64,000 nucleotides of DNA from Myceligenerans indicum. GTDB taxonomy: Bacteria; Actinomycetota; Actinomycetes; Actinomycetales; Cellulomonadaceae. The notes below the pieces were generated by a model. The model saw only the letters and a program-made list of their open reading frames with translations. It was not told the DNA's origin and did not search any database. Shown one piece after another: positions 16,880-26,300 of the stretch. The position numbers and the translations under genes are program-made. The stretch is from positions 248,001 through 312,000 of the forward strand of contig NZ_JABBYC010000001.1 of assembly GCF_016742955.1 (NCBI RefSeq), in the 5' to 3' direction. Each line of letters opens with the position of its first letter. Within the stretch, counting starts at the first letter, position 1.

Positions 16880-17434
16880 ATGACTTCCACCACGCAGACC
16901 CCGCAGGACTCCGAGTTCTGGCGGCTGCTCGGCGAGCAGATCGGCCACGAGCTCTCCGCGCACCAGCAGTACATCGCGATCGCCGTCTGGTTCGACGGCC
17001 ATGACCTTCCGCAGCTTGCCGCGCACTTCTACCGGCAGGCGGTCGAGGAGCGGAACCACGCGATGATGATCGTCCAGTACCACCTCGACCGGGATGTTCC
17101 GGTGGTGATCCCGGGAACGGGCGCGGTCCGCAACGACTTCGCCGACGTCACCGAGCCGCTGCAGCTCGCCCTCGACCAGGAGGAACAGGTCACCTCCCAG
17201 GTCAAGGCGATCTTCCGTGCCGCGCGCGACGAGGCCGACATGCTCGGCGAGCAGTTCCTGCTGTGGTTCCTGAAGGAGCAGGTCGAAGAGGTGGCCGGCG
17301 CGAACACGCTGCTCACGGTTGCCCAGCGTGCCAAGGACAACCTGTTCGACCTGGAGAACTTCGTCGCGCGCGAGACCATCGGCGACGCGGGAGCGTCCTC
17401 CGACGTGCCGGAGGCCGCCGGCGGAGCGCTCTGA
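16880..17434 (+). CDS. Ferritin (non-haem)
   Basis: 184 aa. A four-helix ferritin with the dinuclear ferroxidase ligands visible: Glu24 in IGHELSAHQQY, Glu57 and His60 in VEERNHA, and further acidic ligands in the second half (EEQVTSQVKAIFRAARDEAD). It oxidises Fe(II) and stores Fe(III) in a 24-mer cage. The length and lack of a haem Met at the usual position suggest a ferritin (BfrB-like) rather than a bacterioferritin. The ATG follows TACGTT by 6 nt with no Shine-Dalgarno sequence. It shares a 250-nt divergent control region with sigR, which links iron storage to redox stress. Confidence 0.9.
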   Translation: MTSTTQTPQDSEFWRLLGEQIGHELSAHQQYIAIAVWFDGHDLPQLAAHFYRQAVEERNHAMMIVQYHLDRDVPVVIPGTGAVRNDFADVTEPLQLALDQEEQVTSQVKAIFRAARDEADMLGEQFLLWFLKEQVEEVAGANTLLTVAQRAKDNLFDLENFVARETIGDAGASSDVPEAAGGAL

Positions 17435-17460
17435 CCGGTCTCCGTGGCGGGGCATGACGA

Positions 17461-17488
17461 AGGGCCGGAACCTGCGGGTTCCGGCCCT
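17461..17488 (+). terminator. Terminator hairpin after ferritin
   Basis: A perfect 12-bp stem (agggccggaacc / ggttccggccct) with loop TGCG begins 26 nt after the ferritin stop. The following CTCTCGTG gives only a weak U-rich tail. Confidence 0.7.
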
Positions 17489-17592
17489 CTCGTGCCCCGT
17501 CCTGACGGTACCCGGACCTCGCCGGCCACCACGGTGCCTCGGCCCGTGATCCGCGCGACGCCGTCCGTCGTGTCAGACGTCCGCTCGGCGAT

Positions 17593-17670
17593 TCAGCCGC
17601 CGTTGGGGCGCTTGCCGTGGTTGGCGGACTTCTTCTTGCGGTCCTTGCGCTTGCGGCCGCGCTTGCTCAT
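17593..17670 (-). CDS. Ribosomal protein bL37 (25-aa)
   Basis: A 25-residue, very basic peptide beginning MSKRGRKRKDRKKK and ending ANHGKRPNGG. It matches the actinobacterial micro-protein bL37 seen in the large subunit of mycobacterial ribosomes. An AGGAGA ribosome site lies 6 nt before the ATG. It is easily missed because of its size. It stands alone, minus strand, just upstream of the PadR-operon control region on the other strand. Confidence 0.87.
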   Translation of the reverse strand: MSKRGRKRKDRKKKSANHGKRPNGG

Positions 17671-17740
17671 TGGTGTCTCCTGACGGATGGCGAACTGACT
17701 CGGGACATGATCCCACGGGAGGCCCCTTGCCCGCTGCTCG

Positions 17741-17781
17741 AACGCGATATATCGTGAGTGGGCAACGCGATATATCGCGTT
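17741..17781. promoter_or_regulatory. Two palindromic operators for the PadR operon
   Basis: AACGCGATATATCGTG (17741-17756) and the perfect 18-bp palindrome AACGCGATATATCGCGTT (17764-17781) share the core CGCGATATATCG and are centred 23 bp apart, about two helical turns. They lie 70 nt upstream of the first DUF4097 gene, whose operon encodes a PadR repressor. AT-rich cores of this kind stand out sharply in this GC-rich DNA and fit PadR-type autoregulation. They are also close to the bL37 start on the minus strand. Confidence 0.7.
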
Positions 17782-17850
17782 CCGCTCCGCCGTCGGCGTT
17801 CGGGACGCACCAGAACGCCGGATGAGTCCCGCAATCGTCAGGAGGCAGGT

Positions 17851-18729
17851 ATGACCGAGCAGAGCTGGACCGTCACCGGTCCGCAGACCATCGAGGTCGA
17901 CGACGTGACCTCGTTGCACGCGCACGTCGTCGACGGCCGGCTGGACGTCGTCGCTCACGAGGAGCCCGTGACCCGTGTGGAGGTGCACTCCGTGGACGGC
18001 CGCCCGGTCGAGGTGGCGTTCCGTGGCGGCCGCCTCGTCGTCGGGCACGAGTCGAACCCGTCCGGCGGGCTCGCCGGCTTCCTGAAGAAGTGGACCGACG
18101 TCGCCGTCGGCGCGGCGCGGGCCGACATCCACATCGCCGTCCCCGCCAGGGTGGACGTCAAGGTCGGCACGGTCCGCGGGGAGGCTCTGCTGTCCGGTAC
18201 CGAAGGCGCCGCCAAGGTGTCCACGGCCTCGGGCAATCTCCTCGTGTCTCGCACCCGGGGCCCGCTGACCCTGGCCAACGTGTCGGGCGATGCCACCGTC
18301 CGCGACCACACGGGCTCCATCAACAGCACCACCGTCTCGGGCGACGTCGTGCTGAGCGGTGCCGTCGATCACCTGACGTCCACTACGGTGTCCGGAGACG
18401 TGACCATGGATCTGACCTCGCAGCCCGAATGGATCAAGGCGAACACCGTGTCCGGCAACCTGCTGCTGCGCGTCCCGGACGAGTCCGCCCTCGAGGTGCA
18501 CTCGTCGGCGGTCAGCGGACGGATCAGTGTCGGCGGTATGCAGGTCAGCGGCCGCGGGGGTGCCGTCGTGCGTCCCGCGAGCGAGGGGCGGACCCACCTG
18601 CGCGTCTCGTCGGTCTCGGGTGATGTCACGGTGCTCGGTGCCGACCAGGCCGCGGCAGACGACACGGCAGGGCCGGCCCGGCGGCCCGCGGCGTCCGGGG
18701 ACACCCCGGCGACACCGGGATTCGCCTGA
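17851..18729 (+). CDS. DUF4097-family beta-strand repeat protein, copy 1
   Basis: 292 aa behind an AGGAGG ribosome site. After a conserved N-terminus (MTEQSWTVTGPQTIEVDDVTSL) the protein is built of repeated short beta strands with the motif (N/T)VSGD/N (TTVSGDVVLSGAVDHL, TTVSGDVTMDL, NTVSGNLLLRV, SSVSGDVTVLG), the hallmark of DUF4097 and predicted to form a right-handed beta-solenoid. No signal peptide or membrane segment is seen, so it is probably cytoplasmic. The stop overlaps the PadR start by 1 nt. The function of the family is unknown; association with PadR regulators is common. Confidence 0.85.
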   Translation: MTEQSWTVTGPQTIEVDDVTSLHAHVVDGRLDVVAHEEPVTRVEVHSVDGRPVEVAFRGGRLVVGHESNPSGGLAGFLKKWTDVAVGAARADIHIAVPARVDVKVGTVRGEALLSGTEGAAKVSTASGNLLVSRTRGPLTLANVSGDATVRDHTGSINSTTVSGDVVLSGAVDHLTSTTVSGDVTMDLTSQPEWIKANTVSGNLLLRVPDESALEVHSSAVSGRISVGGMQVSGRGGAVVRPASEGRTHLRVSSVSGDVTVLGADQAAADDTAGPARRPAASGDTPATPGFA

Positions 18730-19466
18730 TGCCTCCTGTCTTCGCCCACGGTGAGCTGCGCCTGTACCTCCTGGCGCTGCTCGTCGAGGGTTCCCGGCAC
18801 GGCTACGAGCTCATGACCGAGCTCGCGGACCGCTTCGGCGGCACGTACAAGCCGAGCGCCGGCACGATCTACCCGCGGCTCGCACGGCTGGAGGAGGAGG
18901 GCCTGGTCCGTCGCGTCCCGGCGGCCGAGGCCTCCGGACGGAAGGCGCCCTACGAGCTGACGCCGGCAGGCCGGGCCGAGGTGGAGGCGCGCTGGTCCGA
19001 CGTCGTCCGCCTGGAGTCCTCGGTGGCCGAGACCGTGCGGTCCCGCGCGGACGAGGTGCGTGCCGACATCAAGGAGACGATGCGCGGTGTGCGGGCGGAG
19101 CTCGCCGCGGCGGCCGCGGCGGCCCGTGCCCGGCCCCGGCCGGCGCCCCATGCCCCCGCCGATCCCCGGCGTGCGACGTCGAACACGTTCCGGCACGAGG
19201 CGGAGGCCGCCCTGCAGAAGTTCCGCCGGGACGTCCTCGCGGACCTGCGGGAGGCCGACGCGGCCGGTGCGGTCGGCCCACTCACGCTCGAGACCCTGCG
19301 AACAGTGCTCGACAGCGCGCGCACAGCCGTCGCCGCCACGCTGCCCCCGGTTCCGAAACCGACCAGAATGACCTCCGGACAGTCGGCGTCGACGTCCGAA
19401 CAGCCTTCGACCGGTACACCGACCGAAGATCCCGGCACGAGCCCCCGCCGAACGAACGGAGCATGA
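18729..19466 (+). CDS. PadR-family transcriptional regulator
   Basis: 245 aa. An N-terminal winged helix (LRLYLLALLVEGSRHGYELMTELADRF, SAGTIYPRLARLEEEGLVRR) is typical PadR. The C-terminal part is unusually long, with predicted charged helices (about 85-150 and 155-205) and a Thr/Ser/Pro-rich tail, and may mediate dimerisation or signal sensing. It lies between the two DUF4097 genes, overlapping both (TGATG before, ATGA after), so all three are one translationally coupled unit. It probably represses the operon by binding the palindromes at 17741-17781. Confidence 0.9.
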   Translation: MPPVFAHGELRLYLLALLVEGSRHGYELMTELADRFGGTYKPSAGTIYPRLARLEEEGLVRRVPAAEASGRKAPYELTPAGRAEVEARWSDVVRLESSVAETVRSRADEVRADIKETMRGVRAELAAAAAAARARPRPAPHAPADPRRATSNTFRHEAEAALQKFRRDVLADLREADAAGAVGPLTLETLRTVLDSARTAVAATLPPVPKPTRMTSGQSASTSEQPSTGTPTEDPGTSPRRTNGA

Positions 19467-20266
19467 CCATGACCACCGAGTCCTGGAGCGTCGCCGCACC
19501 ACAGACCATCGAGGTAGCGGACACGACCTCCCTGACCGTCCGGCTGACCAACGGCCGGGCGGAGATCGTCGCGGACCCGGACCGGACCTCCGGCGCCACC
19601 ATCGAGGTGCTGGAGGTCTCGTCCCGCCCGCTGCAGGTACTGGCCGAGCACGGCATCCTCCGGGTCGCCTACGACTTCCCCGGGATCGAAGGGTTCGTGG
19701 ACCGTTTCCGCGGTCTGCGCGACCAGGATTCCGCCGTCGTGCGGATCACCGTTCCGGCGGCCGCGCCCCTCGACCTCGCCACGGTGGGTGCGGAGGCGAG
19801 CGTCACCGGAAGCCGGGCGCGCGTGAACGTCAAGAGTGTCACCGGCGCGGTCACCGCGACGGGGACCTCCGGGCCCCTGTCCGTGAAGTCGGTGTCGGGG
19901 GCGATCGTCGTGACCGGGCACACGGGCGACGTCACCGTGAACCAGGCGTCCGGGCCGGCGACGGTCTCCGGCGGCCTCGGCCGGGTGACCGTGAACGGGG
20001 TCTCGGGCCCCGTGGACGTGTCGTCGACGGGTACGACGCCGATGGTGTCGGCCAAGACGGTGGCGGGCGCCGTCACGATCCGGCTCGACGCCGGCACGCC
20101 GGTGAATCTCCGCGCACGGAGTGTCACGGGCAAGGTCGTCCTGGACGGCGAGCTGCTGTCCTCCAGCGCTCAGCGCACCGTCGTCGTGGACCACCCGGAG
20201 ACGGGCGCCACCTGCTACCTGTCGACGAACACCGTCTCGGGCACCACGGCCGTCATCCGCGCCTGA
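19463..20266 (+). CDS. DUF4097-family beta-strand repeat protein, copy 2
   Basis: 267 aa, a paralogue of the protein at 17851: the N-terminus (ESWSVAAPQTIEVADTTSL) aligns directly with SWTVTGPQTIEVDDVTSL. The repeats here read SVTGAVTATGTSGPLSVKSV, SVSGAIVVTG, QASGPATVSG and GVSGPVDVSS, again predicting a beta-solenoid. It overlaps the PadR gene by 4 nt and ends the operon. A strong bidirectional hairpin follows. Confidence 0.84.
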   Translation: MTMTTESWSVAAPQTIEVADTTSLTVRLTNGRAEIVADPDRTSGATIEVLEVSSRPLQVLAEHGILRVAYDFPGIEGFVDRFRGLRDQDSAVVRITVPAAAPLDLATVGAEASVTGSRARVNVKSVTGAVTATGTSGPLSVKSVSGAIVVTGHTGDVTVNQASGPATVSGGLGRVTVNGVSGPVDVSSTGTTPMVSAKTVAGAVTIRLDAGTPVNLRARSVTGKVVLDGELLSSSAQRTVVVDHPETGATCYLSTNTVSGTTAVIRA

Positions 20267-20285
20267 GCCGCAGGTGACGCGGCGA

Positions 20286-20323
20286 GGACCGGCGGTGGGC
20301 TGCCTGTCGCCCACCGCCGGTCC
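20286..20323. terminator. Strong bidirectional terminator
   Basis: A perfect 14-bp inverted repeat (ggaccggcggtggg / cccaccgccggtcc) with a 10-nt loop lies between the convergent DUF4097 and aldo/keto reductase genes. Confidence 0.75.
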
Positions 20324-20328
20324 CCGAC

Positions 20329-21324
20329 TCACCACTTGTCGGCGACATGCTCCTTGATGAGCTCGTCGTAGATCTCCCGCACACCGGACGTGAACAACGG
20401 CCCGAGGGTCGCCGCATCGCCGGCTGCGGCGTTCGTCCGAGCCTGGTCGGCGTTGCGAGCGCCCGGGATCACCGTGGAGACGCCCGGCTGCTGCCAGACC
20501 CACGCGATCGCGGCCTGCGCCGGGGTCAGGTCTCCGTCGAAGCACTGGGCGGTCAGTTCCGAGAAGCGCGCGGCGGCTTCCAGGCCCACCTCGTAGGGCA
20601 CGCCGGAGAACGTCTCGCCGACGTCGAAGGCGGCACCTTCCCGGTTGAAGCTGCGGTGGTCGTTCTCGGCGAACGTCGTGTCCGCGGTGTATTTGCCGGA
20701 CAGCAGGCCGGACGCGAGGGGGACGCGTGCGATGACGCCCACGCCGGCCGCGGAGGCCGCCGGGAGGACCTCGTCCAACGGCTTGAGCCGGAAGGCGTTG
20801 AGGATGATCTGCACGGTGGCCACGCCCGGGCGGGCGATGGCCGTGAGCGCCTCCGCCGTCGTCTCGACGCTCACCCCGTAGTTCGCCATGACGCCCTCGT
20901 CCACGAGGGTGTCGAGCGCGTCGTACACCTCGTCCGACGAGTACACGGGCGTGGGCGGGCAGTGGAGCTGCACGAGGTCGAGCCGCTCCGTGCCGAGGTT
21001 CTTCCGGGACCGGTCCGTCCAGGCACGGAAGTTGTCCAGGACGTAGTTCTCGGGCACCTGGTCCATCCGGCGGCCCATCTTGGTGGCCACGGTGATGCCG
21101 GCGTCCGCGTGATCCTTGAGGAACGCACCGATCATCTGCTCGCTGCGGCCGTCGCCGTACACGTCGGCCGTGTCGAAGAACGTCACGCCCGCCTCGAGGG
21201 AGGCTTCCAGGGCATCGCGGGCTTCCGTCTCCGAGACGTCACCCCAGTCCGCCCCGAGCTGCCAGGTGCCCAGGCCAACCGCCGAGACGAGGCGGCCCGA
21301 CCGTCCGAGTACCTGCTGTTCCAT
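20329..21324 (-). CDS. Aldo/keto reductase
   Basis: 331 aa, an NADPH-dependent (alpha/beta)8 barrel oxidoreductase. The catalytic tetrad is visible: Asp and Tyr in FFDTADVYGDGRSE, Lys in VATKMGRR and His in LVQLHCPPTP. GLGTWQLGADWG near the start and PGARNADQARTNAAAG near the end are family motifs for the fold and cofactor site. The substrate is unknown. It is a single gene, convergent with the PadR operon and divergent from the mutarotase-like gene. Confidence 0.93.
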   Translation of the reverse strand: MEQQVLGRSGRLVSAVGLGTWQLGADWGDVSETEARDALEASLEAGVTFFDTADVYGDGRSEQMIGAFLKDHADAGITVATKMGRRMDQVPENYVLDNFRAWTDRSRKNLGTERLDLVQLHCPPTPVYSSDEVYDALDTLVDEGVMANYGVSVETTAEALTAIARPGVATVQIILNAFRLKPLDEVLPAASAAGVGVIARVPLASGLLSGKYTADTTFAENDHRSFNREGAAFDVGETFSGVPYEVGLEAAARFSELTAQCFDGDLTPAQAAIAWVWQQPGVSTVIPGARNADQARTNAAAGDAATLGPLFTSGVREIYDELIKEHVADKW

Positions 21325-21497
21325 TGATCCTCCTGCTCATGACGCGGGCGCTTCAGAGCCCGCGTGGCCCGTCCTCGGGCCGTGTGGGGAACGCAGCGCG
21401 CCCCGGGGCGCGCGCCGCGTCGGTTGTTCTCTGTCCCACGCTATCCGCACGGCGCGGAAACTTCCCGGTTCCACGCAGCCTCTAAGGTGTGAGGGTG

Positions 21498-22436
21498 ATG
21501 ACAGACCCACAGACGGTACCCGCGCCGTCCGGCACCCAGCACAGCATTTCGTACGGCGAACAGCATGTCACCGTCACCGAGGTGGGCGCTGCCCTGCGCG
21601 AGTACACGGTGGGTGGCCGAGACGTCGTCGTTCCCTTCGCGGCCGACGAGGTCAACCCCGTCTTCAACGGCGCCGTGCTCCTGCCCTGGCCCAACCGCCT
21701 GCGCGACGGTCGCTACGAGGCGGACGGTGTCTCCTACTCGCTTCCCGTGACCGAGCCGGCACGCGGCACGGCGCTGCACGGGCTCGCGGCCTGGGAGCGC
21801 TGGAGCCTGGTCGACCGCACCGATGTGTCGGTCACGCTGGGGCTCGACGTCGTGCCGCAACCCGGATACCCGTTCCAGCTCACCGCCCAGATCACGTACG
21901 CCCTGTCCGACGGCGGTCTGACCGTGACGTTGACCACGACGAACGTCGGTACCGGGACCGCGCCGTACGGCGCGGGGTTCCACCCGTGGCTCTCGACCGG
22001 CGGGGCGGACCTCGACGACTGCACGGTCCGGCTCGATGCCGCGACCCGGGTCACCACCGACGACCGTCTCCTGCCTGTCGGGACGGAGCCTGTTGCCGGC
22101 GCGTTCGACATGCGCGAACCGGTCTCCATGGCAGGGCGCGATCTGGACGACGCGTTCATCGACGTGCTGCGGGACGACGACGGCCTGGCCTGGATCCGGC
22201 TCACGGGGACGGACGGACGGACGGCCGCGTTGTGGATGGACGGTTCCATGGACGTGTGGCAGGCGTGCTCCGGCGACCATGTCGGAGAGGGCTACCGCAG
22301 GATGGGCCTGGCGGCGGAGCCGATGACCTGCTACGCGGACGCCTTTGTCACCGGTGATCGGCTCGTCCGGCTCGCCCCGGGGGACACCCACCGGGCGCGC
22401 TGGGGGGTCGCGCTTGTCGGCGAACGGCGCGCCTGA
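21498..22436 (+). CDS. Aldose 1-epimerase (mutarotase) family protein
   Basis: 312 aa. A galactose-mutarotase-like beta-sandwich: NGAVLLPWPNRLRDGRYEADG carries the Asn-Arg sugar-binding motif, GTALHGLAAWERWSL the first catalytic His, YGAGFHPWLS the second His region, and EPMTCYADAF the late acidic/aromatic block. It should interconvert alpha and beta anomers of a hexose or hexose phosphate. A GTG at 21495, 6 nt after TAAGGT, is an alternative leaderless start. It is not in a sugar operon. Confidence 0.88.
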   Translation: MTDPQTVPAPSGTQHSISYGEQHVTVTEVGAALREYTVGGRDVVVPFAADEVNPVFNGAVLLPWPNRLRDGRYEADGVSYSLPVTEPARGTALHGLAAWERWSLVDRTDVSVTLGLDVVPQPGYPFQLTAQITYALSDGGLTVTLTTTNVGTGTAPYGAGFHPWLSTGGADLDDCTVRLDAATRVTTDDRLLPVGTEPVAGAFDMREPVSMAGRDLDDAFIDVLRDDDGLAWIRLTGTDGRTAALWMDGSMDVWQACSGDHVGEGYRRMGLAAEPMTCYADAFVTGDRLVRLAPGDTHRARWGVALVGERRA

Positions 22437-22615
22437 GCGCGAAATCCCAGGCGGTCCATCCCGGTTGACCGACAATGGAGTCGGCCGGGCGACGTGCGAA
22501 CCGGCCCACTGACGCGACGAGGGGCGGAGCGCTGCGCGAGGACCGAGGATCGAGGTGCCGGCGCGACGTTGTCCCCGGAGCGGCAGGATGAGTGCTGAGG
22601 CAAGGAGAGGTCCCC

Positions 22616-23218
22616 GTGCAGGAACGCCAGGTGCGCATCTGTGTCGTCGGCGACGAGCTGGCCACCGGTGTCGGTGACGCGAGAGCGCTCGGCTGGACCG
22701 GTCGCGTCGTGGCGCGGACGAGCTTCGGCCGGCCCGCGATGGTCTTCACCCTTGCCGTCCCCGGAGAGACGTCGACCCAGCTCAGCAGCCGCTGGGAGGC
22801 GGAGACCGGCGCGCGCTTCGGCCTGGAGCACGAGGTCGACAACCGGCTTGTCGTCGCGCTCGGGCGGCACGACGTGGCTGCCGGTCTGTCGGTCGCGCGG
22901 TCGCGGTTGAACCTCGCCAACATCCTCGACGTGGCGGAGGCGAACCGGACACCCACGTTCGTCGTCGGACCGCCCCCCGGGACGCCCGACCAGGGCGACC
23001 GGATCGCCGAGCTGTCGGATGCGTTCGCCGACGTCGCGAGCCGGCGCCGCGTGCCGTACGTGGACACGTACGCCCCGCTGGCCTCGCACGAGCAGTGGCT
23101 GGCGGACCTCGCGCAGAACGGGACCACCTACCCGGGCCAGGCTGGGTACGGCCTCATGGCGTGGCTCGTCCTGCACACGGGCTGGCACTCCTGGCTGGGC
23201 GTCCCCCAGGACGAGTGA
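22616..23218 (+). CDS. SGNH-hydrolase-like protein with degenerate catalytic motifs
   Basis: 200 aa from a GTG behind AGGAGAGG. The Rossmann-like SGNH/GDSL fold is recognisable: VGDELATGVGD sits where GDSL normally is, VALGRHDVA at the GxND block and NGTTYPGQAGYGLMAWLVL at the DxxH block. The nucleophile Ser is replaced by Glu, Asn of block III by His, and the C-terminal Asp/His pair by Tyr and Gly. It is therefore probably not a normal esterase; a binding or structural role is more likely. It is convergent with kgd. Confidence 0.72.
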   Translation: MQERQVRICVVGDELATGVGDARALGWTGRVVARTSFGRPAMVFTLAVPGETSTQLSSRWEAETGARFGLEHEVDNRLVVALGRHDVAAGLSVARSRLNLANILDVAEANRTPTFVVGPPPGTPDQGDRIAELSDAFADVASRRRVPYVDTYAPLASHEQWLADLAQNGTTYPGQAGYGLMAWLVLHTGWHSWLGVPQDE

Positions 23219-23256
23219 CCGGCTGTTCGACGGAACGGGATCCGTCGAACAGCCGG
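23219..23256. terminator. Strong bidirectional terminator
   Basis: A perfect 16-bp stem (ccggctgttcgacgga / tccgtcgaacagccgg) with a 6-nt loop starts at the base after the SGNH gene stop and precedes the convergent kgd stop at 23304. Confidence 0.78.
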
Positions 23257-23303
23257 CCTGAGTCTCTCGCGGCCACGGCAAGCGATGGCCCGAGCCGGTC
23301 GGC

Positions 23304-26300
23304 CTAGCGGGTGAAGGCTTCCTCGATGAGGTACTTCTGCTGGGCCTGGTGGAGCTTGGCGGTGCCGGCGGCCGTGGAGGCGGAGGCGCCACGGCTGATC
23401 ACCTTGACGTAGGGCAGGTCCGTCGGCAGGGCCAGGTGGATGTAGGACCACGCGCCCTGGTTCTGCGGCTCGTCCTGCATCCACACGACCTCGGCGTTCG
23501 GGTACTTCGCGATCTCCGCGCGGATCTGCTCCTCCGGGAACGGGTAGAGCTGCTCCAGGCGGACCAGGCTCACGCCCTCGTCGCCGCGCTTCGTGCGCTC
23601 GGCGAGGAGGTCGTAGTACAGGCGGCCCGTGCACAGGATCACCCGTTCGACCTTCGCCGGGTCCGCGGTGGGATCGCCCAGCACGGGCTGGAACGTGCCC
23701 GACGTGAAGTCCTCGACGGCCGACGCCGCGGCCTTGAGCCGCAGCAGCTGCTTGGGGGTGAACACCACGAGCGGCCGGCGCGGGCGTGCGTACGCCTGGC
23801 GGCGCAGCAGGTGGAAGTACGACGCCGGCGTGCTGGGCTGCGCGATCGTCATGTTGTGCTCCGCGCCGAGCTGCAGGAAGCGCTCGATGCGGGCCGAGGA
23901 GTGGTCCGGGCCCTGGCCCTCGTAGCCGTGCGGCAGGAGCATGACCGCCGACGACGACTGGCCCCACTTCTGCTCCGCCGACGAGATGAACTCGTCGATC
24001 ACGGTCTGGGCGCCGTTGACGAAGTCGCCGAACTGCGCCTCCCAGAGCACCAGGGCGTCGGGGCGCTCGACGGAGTAGCCGTACTCGAACCCGAGGGCCG
24101 CGTACTCGCTGAGCGAGGAGTCGTACACCCAGAACTTCGCCTGGTCCGGTGTGAGGTACAGCAGCGGCGTCCACTCGGCGCCCGTCTCACGGTCGTGCAG
24201 GACCGCGTGCCGCTGCACGAACGTGCCGCGGCGGGAGTCCTGGCCCGCCAGGCGGACCGGCGTGCCCTCGATCAGCAGCGAACCGAATGCCGCGAGCTCA
24301 CCGAAGCCCCAGTCGATGCCGCCGTCCTTGGACATGATCTCGCGGGTCTCGAGCAGCTTGGCCAGCTTCGGGTGGACGCTGAAGCCCTCCGGGGGCGCGG
24401 TGTGCACCGAGCCGATGCGCTGCAGCACGTCGTGACTGATCGCGGTCTGCCAGCCCACCATCGTGCCGGCGTCCTCGAGCTGCGCCTCGGGGCGCTCCAG
24501 GCCGGCGATGAGCTCCGACTGCGGCGCCGGGGTGAAGTCGGCCTTGGTCTCGGTGAAGACCCGTTCGAGCTGCTTCTGGTAGTCCTGCAGCGCGGCCTCG
24601 GCCTCTTCGACCGTGATGTCGCCACGTGCGACCAGGTTCTCCGTGTACAGCTTGCGCACGGACCGCTTCGCCTCGATGAGGTTGTACATCATCGGCTGGG
24701 TCATCGAGGGGTCGTCGCCCTCGTTGTGGCCGCGGCGGCGGTAGCAGATCAGGTCGACGATCACGTCCTGGCTGAACTGCTCACGGAACGCGAAGGCCAG
24801 CTCGGCCACCCGCACGACGGCTTCGGGGTCGTCACCGTTCACGTGGAAGACGGGGACCTGGTAGCCCTTGGCGACGTCGGTCGCGTAGGTCGTCGACCGC
24901 GACGACTGCGGACCGGTGGTGAAGCCCACCTGGTTGTTCACGATGACGTGGATGGTGCCGCCGGTGCGGTACCCGCGAAGCTGCGCGAGGTTCAGAACCT
25001 CGGGCACGACACCCTGGCCGGCGAACGCGGCGTCACCGTGCACCAGGATCGGCAGCACGGAGAAGCCGTCGGCGCCCAGGTCGATGCGGTCCTGCTTGGC
25101 GCGCACGATGCCCTCGAGCACCGGGTCCACCGCTTCGAGGTGGGACGGGTTGGCGGCGAGGTACACCTTGGTGGTCGCGCCGGACTCCGCGGTGAACGTG
25201 CCCTCGGTGCCCAGGTGGTACTTCACGTCGCCGGAGCCCTGCACGGACTTCGGGTCGATCTGGCCCTCGAACTCCTTGAAGATCTGGGCGTAGCTCTTGC
25301 CGGCGATGTTCGCCAGCACGTTGAGCCGACCGCGGTGGGCCATGCCGAGCCCCACCTCGTCCAGGCCGCCCTCCGCGGCCCGCGAGAGGATCGCGTCGAG
25401 CAGCGGGATGAGAGACTCGCCGCCCTCCAGGGAGAAGCGCTTCTGGCCGACGTACTTGGTCTGCAGGAACGTCTCGAACGCCTCGGCGGAGTTCAGGCGG
25501 CGCAGGATGCGCAGCTGGTCCTCTCGCGGGGTCTTGGCGTAGCTGGACTCCAGGCGCTCCTGGAGCCACTTGCGCTGCGCCACGTCGGCGATGTGCATGT
25601 ACTCCACGCCGATGGAGCGGCAGTAGGAGTCGCGCAACAGGCCCAGGATGTCGCGCAGCTTCATCTTGGCCTTCGGGCCGAAGCCGGCGGTGGGGAAGAC
25701 ACGGTCCAGGTCCCACAGCGTCATGCCGTGGTTCTGGATGTCCAGGTCCGGGTGCCGGCGCTGGCGGTAGGCGAGCGGGTCGGTGTCCGCCATGAGGTGC
25801 CCGCGCGAGCGGAACGACTGGATGATCTCCGCGATCTTGGCCGGCTTGGCGGCTTCGACGTCGGAGTCGACGGTGTTGTCGCGCACCCAGCGAACCGGCT
25901 CGTACGGGACGCGGAGGGCCGCGAAGACGCGGTCGTAGAAGCCGTCGAGGCCGAGCAGCTTCCCGGCGATGATCTTCAGGAACTCGCCGGACTGGGCGCC
26001 CTGGATGATGCGGTGGTCGTACGTCGAGGTGAGCGTCATGACCTTCGAGACGCCCATGCGCGCGAGCTGCTCGTCCGACGCCCCCGCGAACTCCGCCGGG
26101 TAGTCCATGGCGCCGACGCCGACGATGGTGCCCTGGCCCTGCATGAGGCGCGGCACGGAGTGCACCGTGCCGATCCCGCCCGGGTTGGTCAGGGAGACGG
26201 TGGTGCCCTGGAAGTCGGTGACGCCGAGCTTGCCGCCCCGCGCCTTGCGGACCAGGTCCTCGTAGGCGGCGACGAACTCCGCGAAGTCGAGCTCCTCGGC

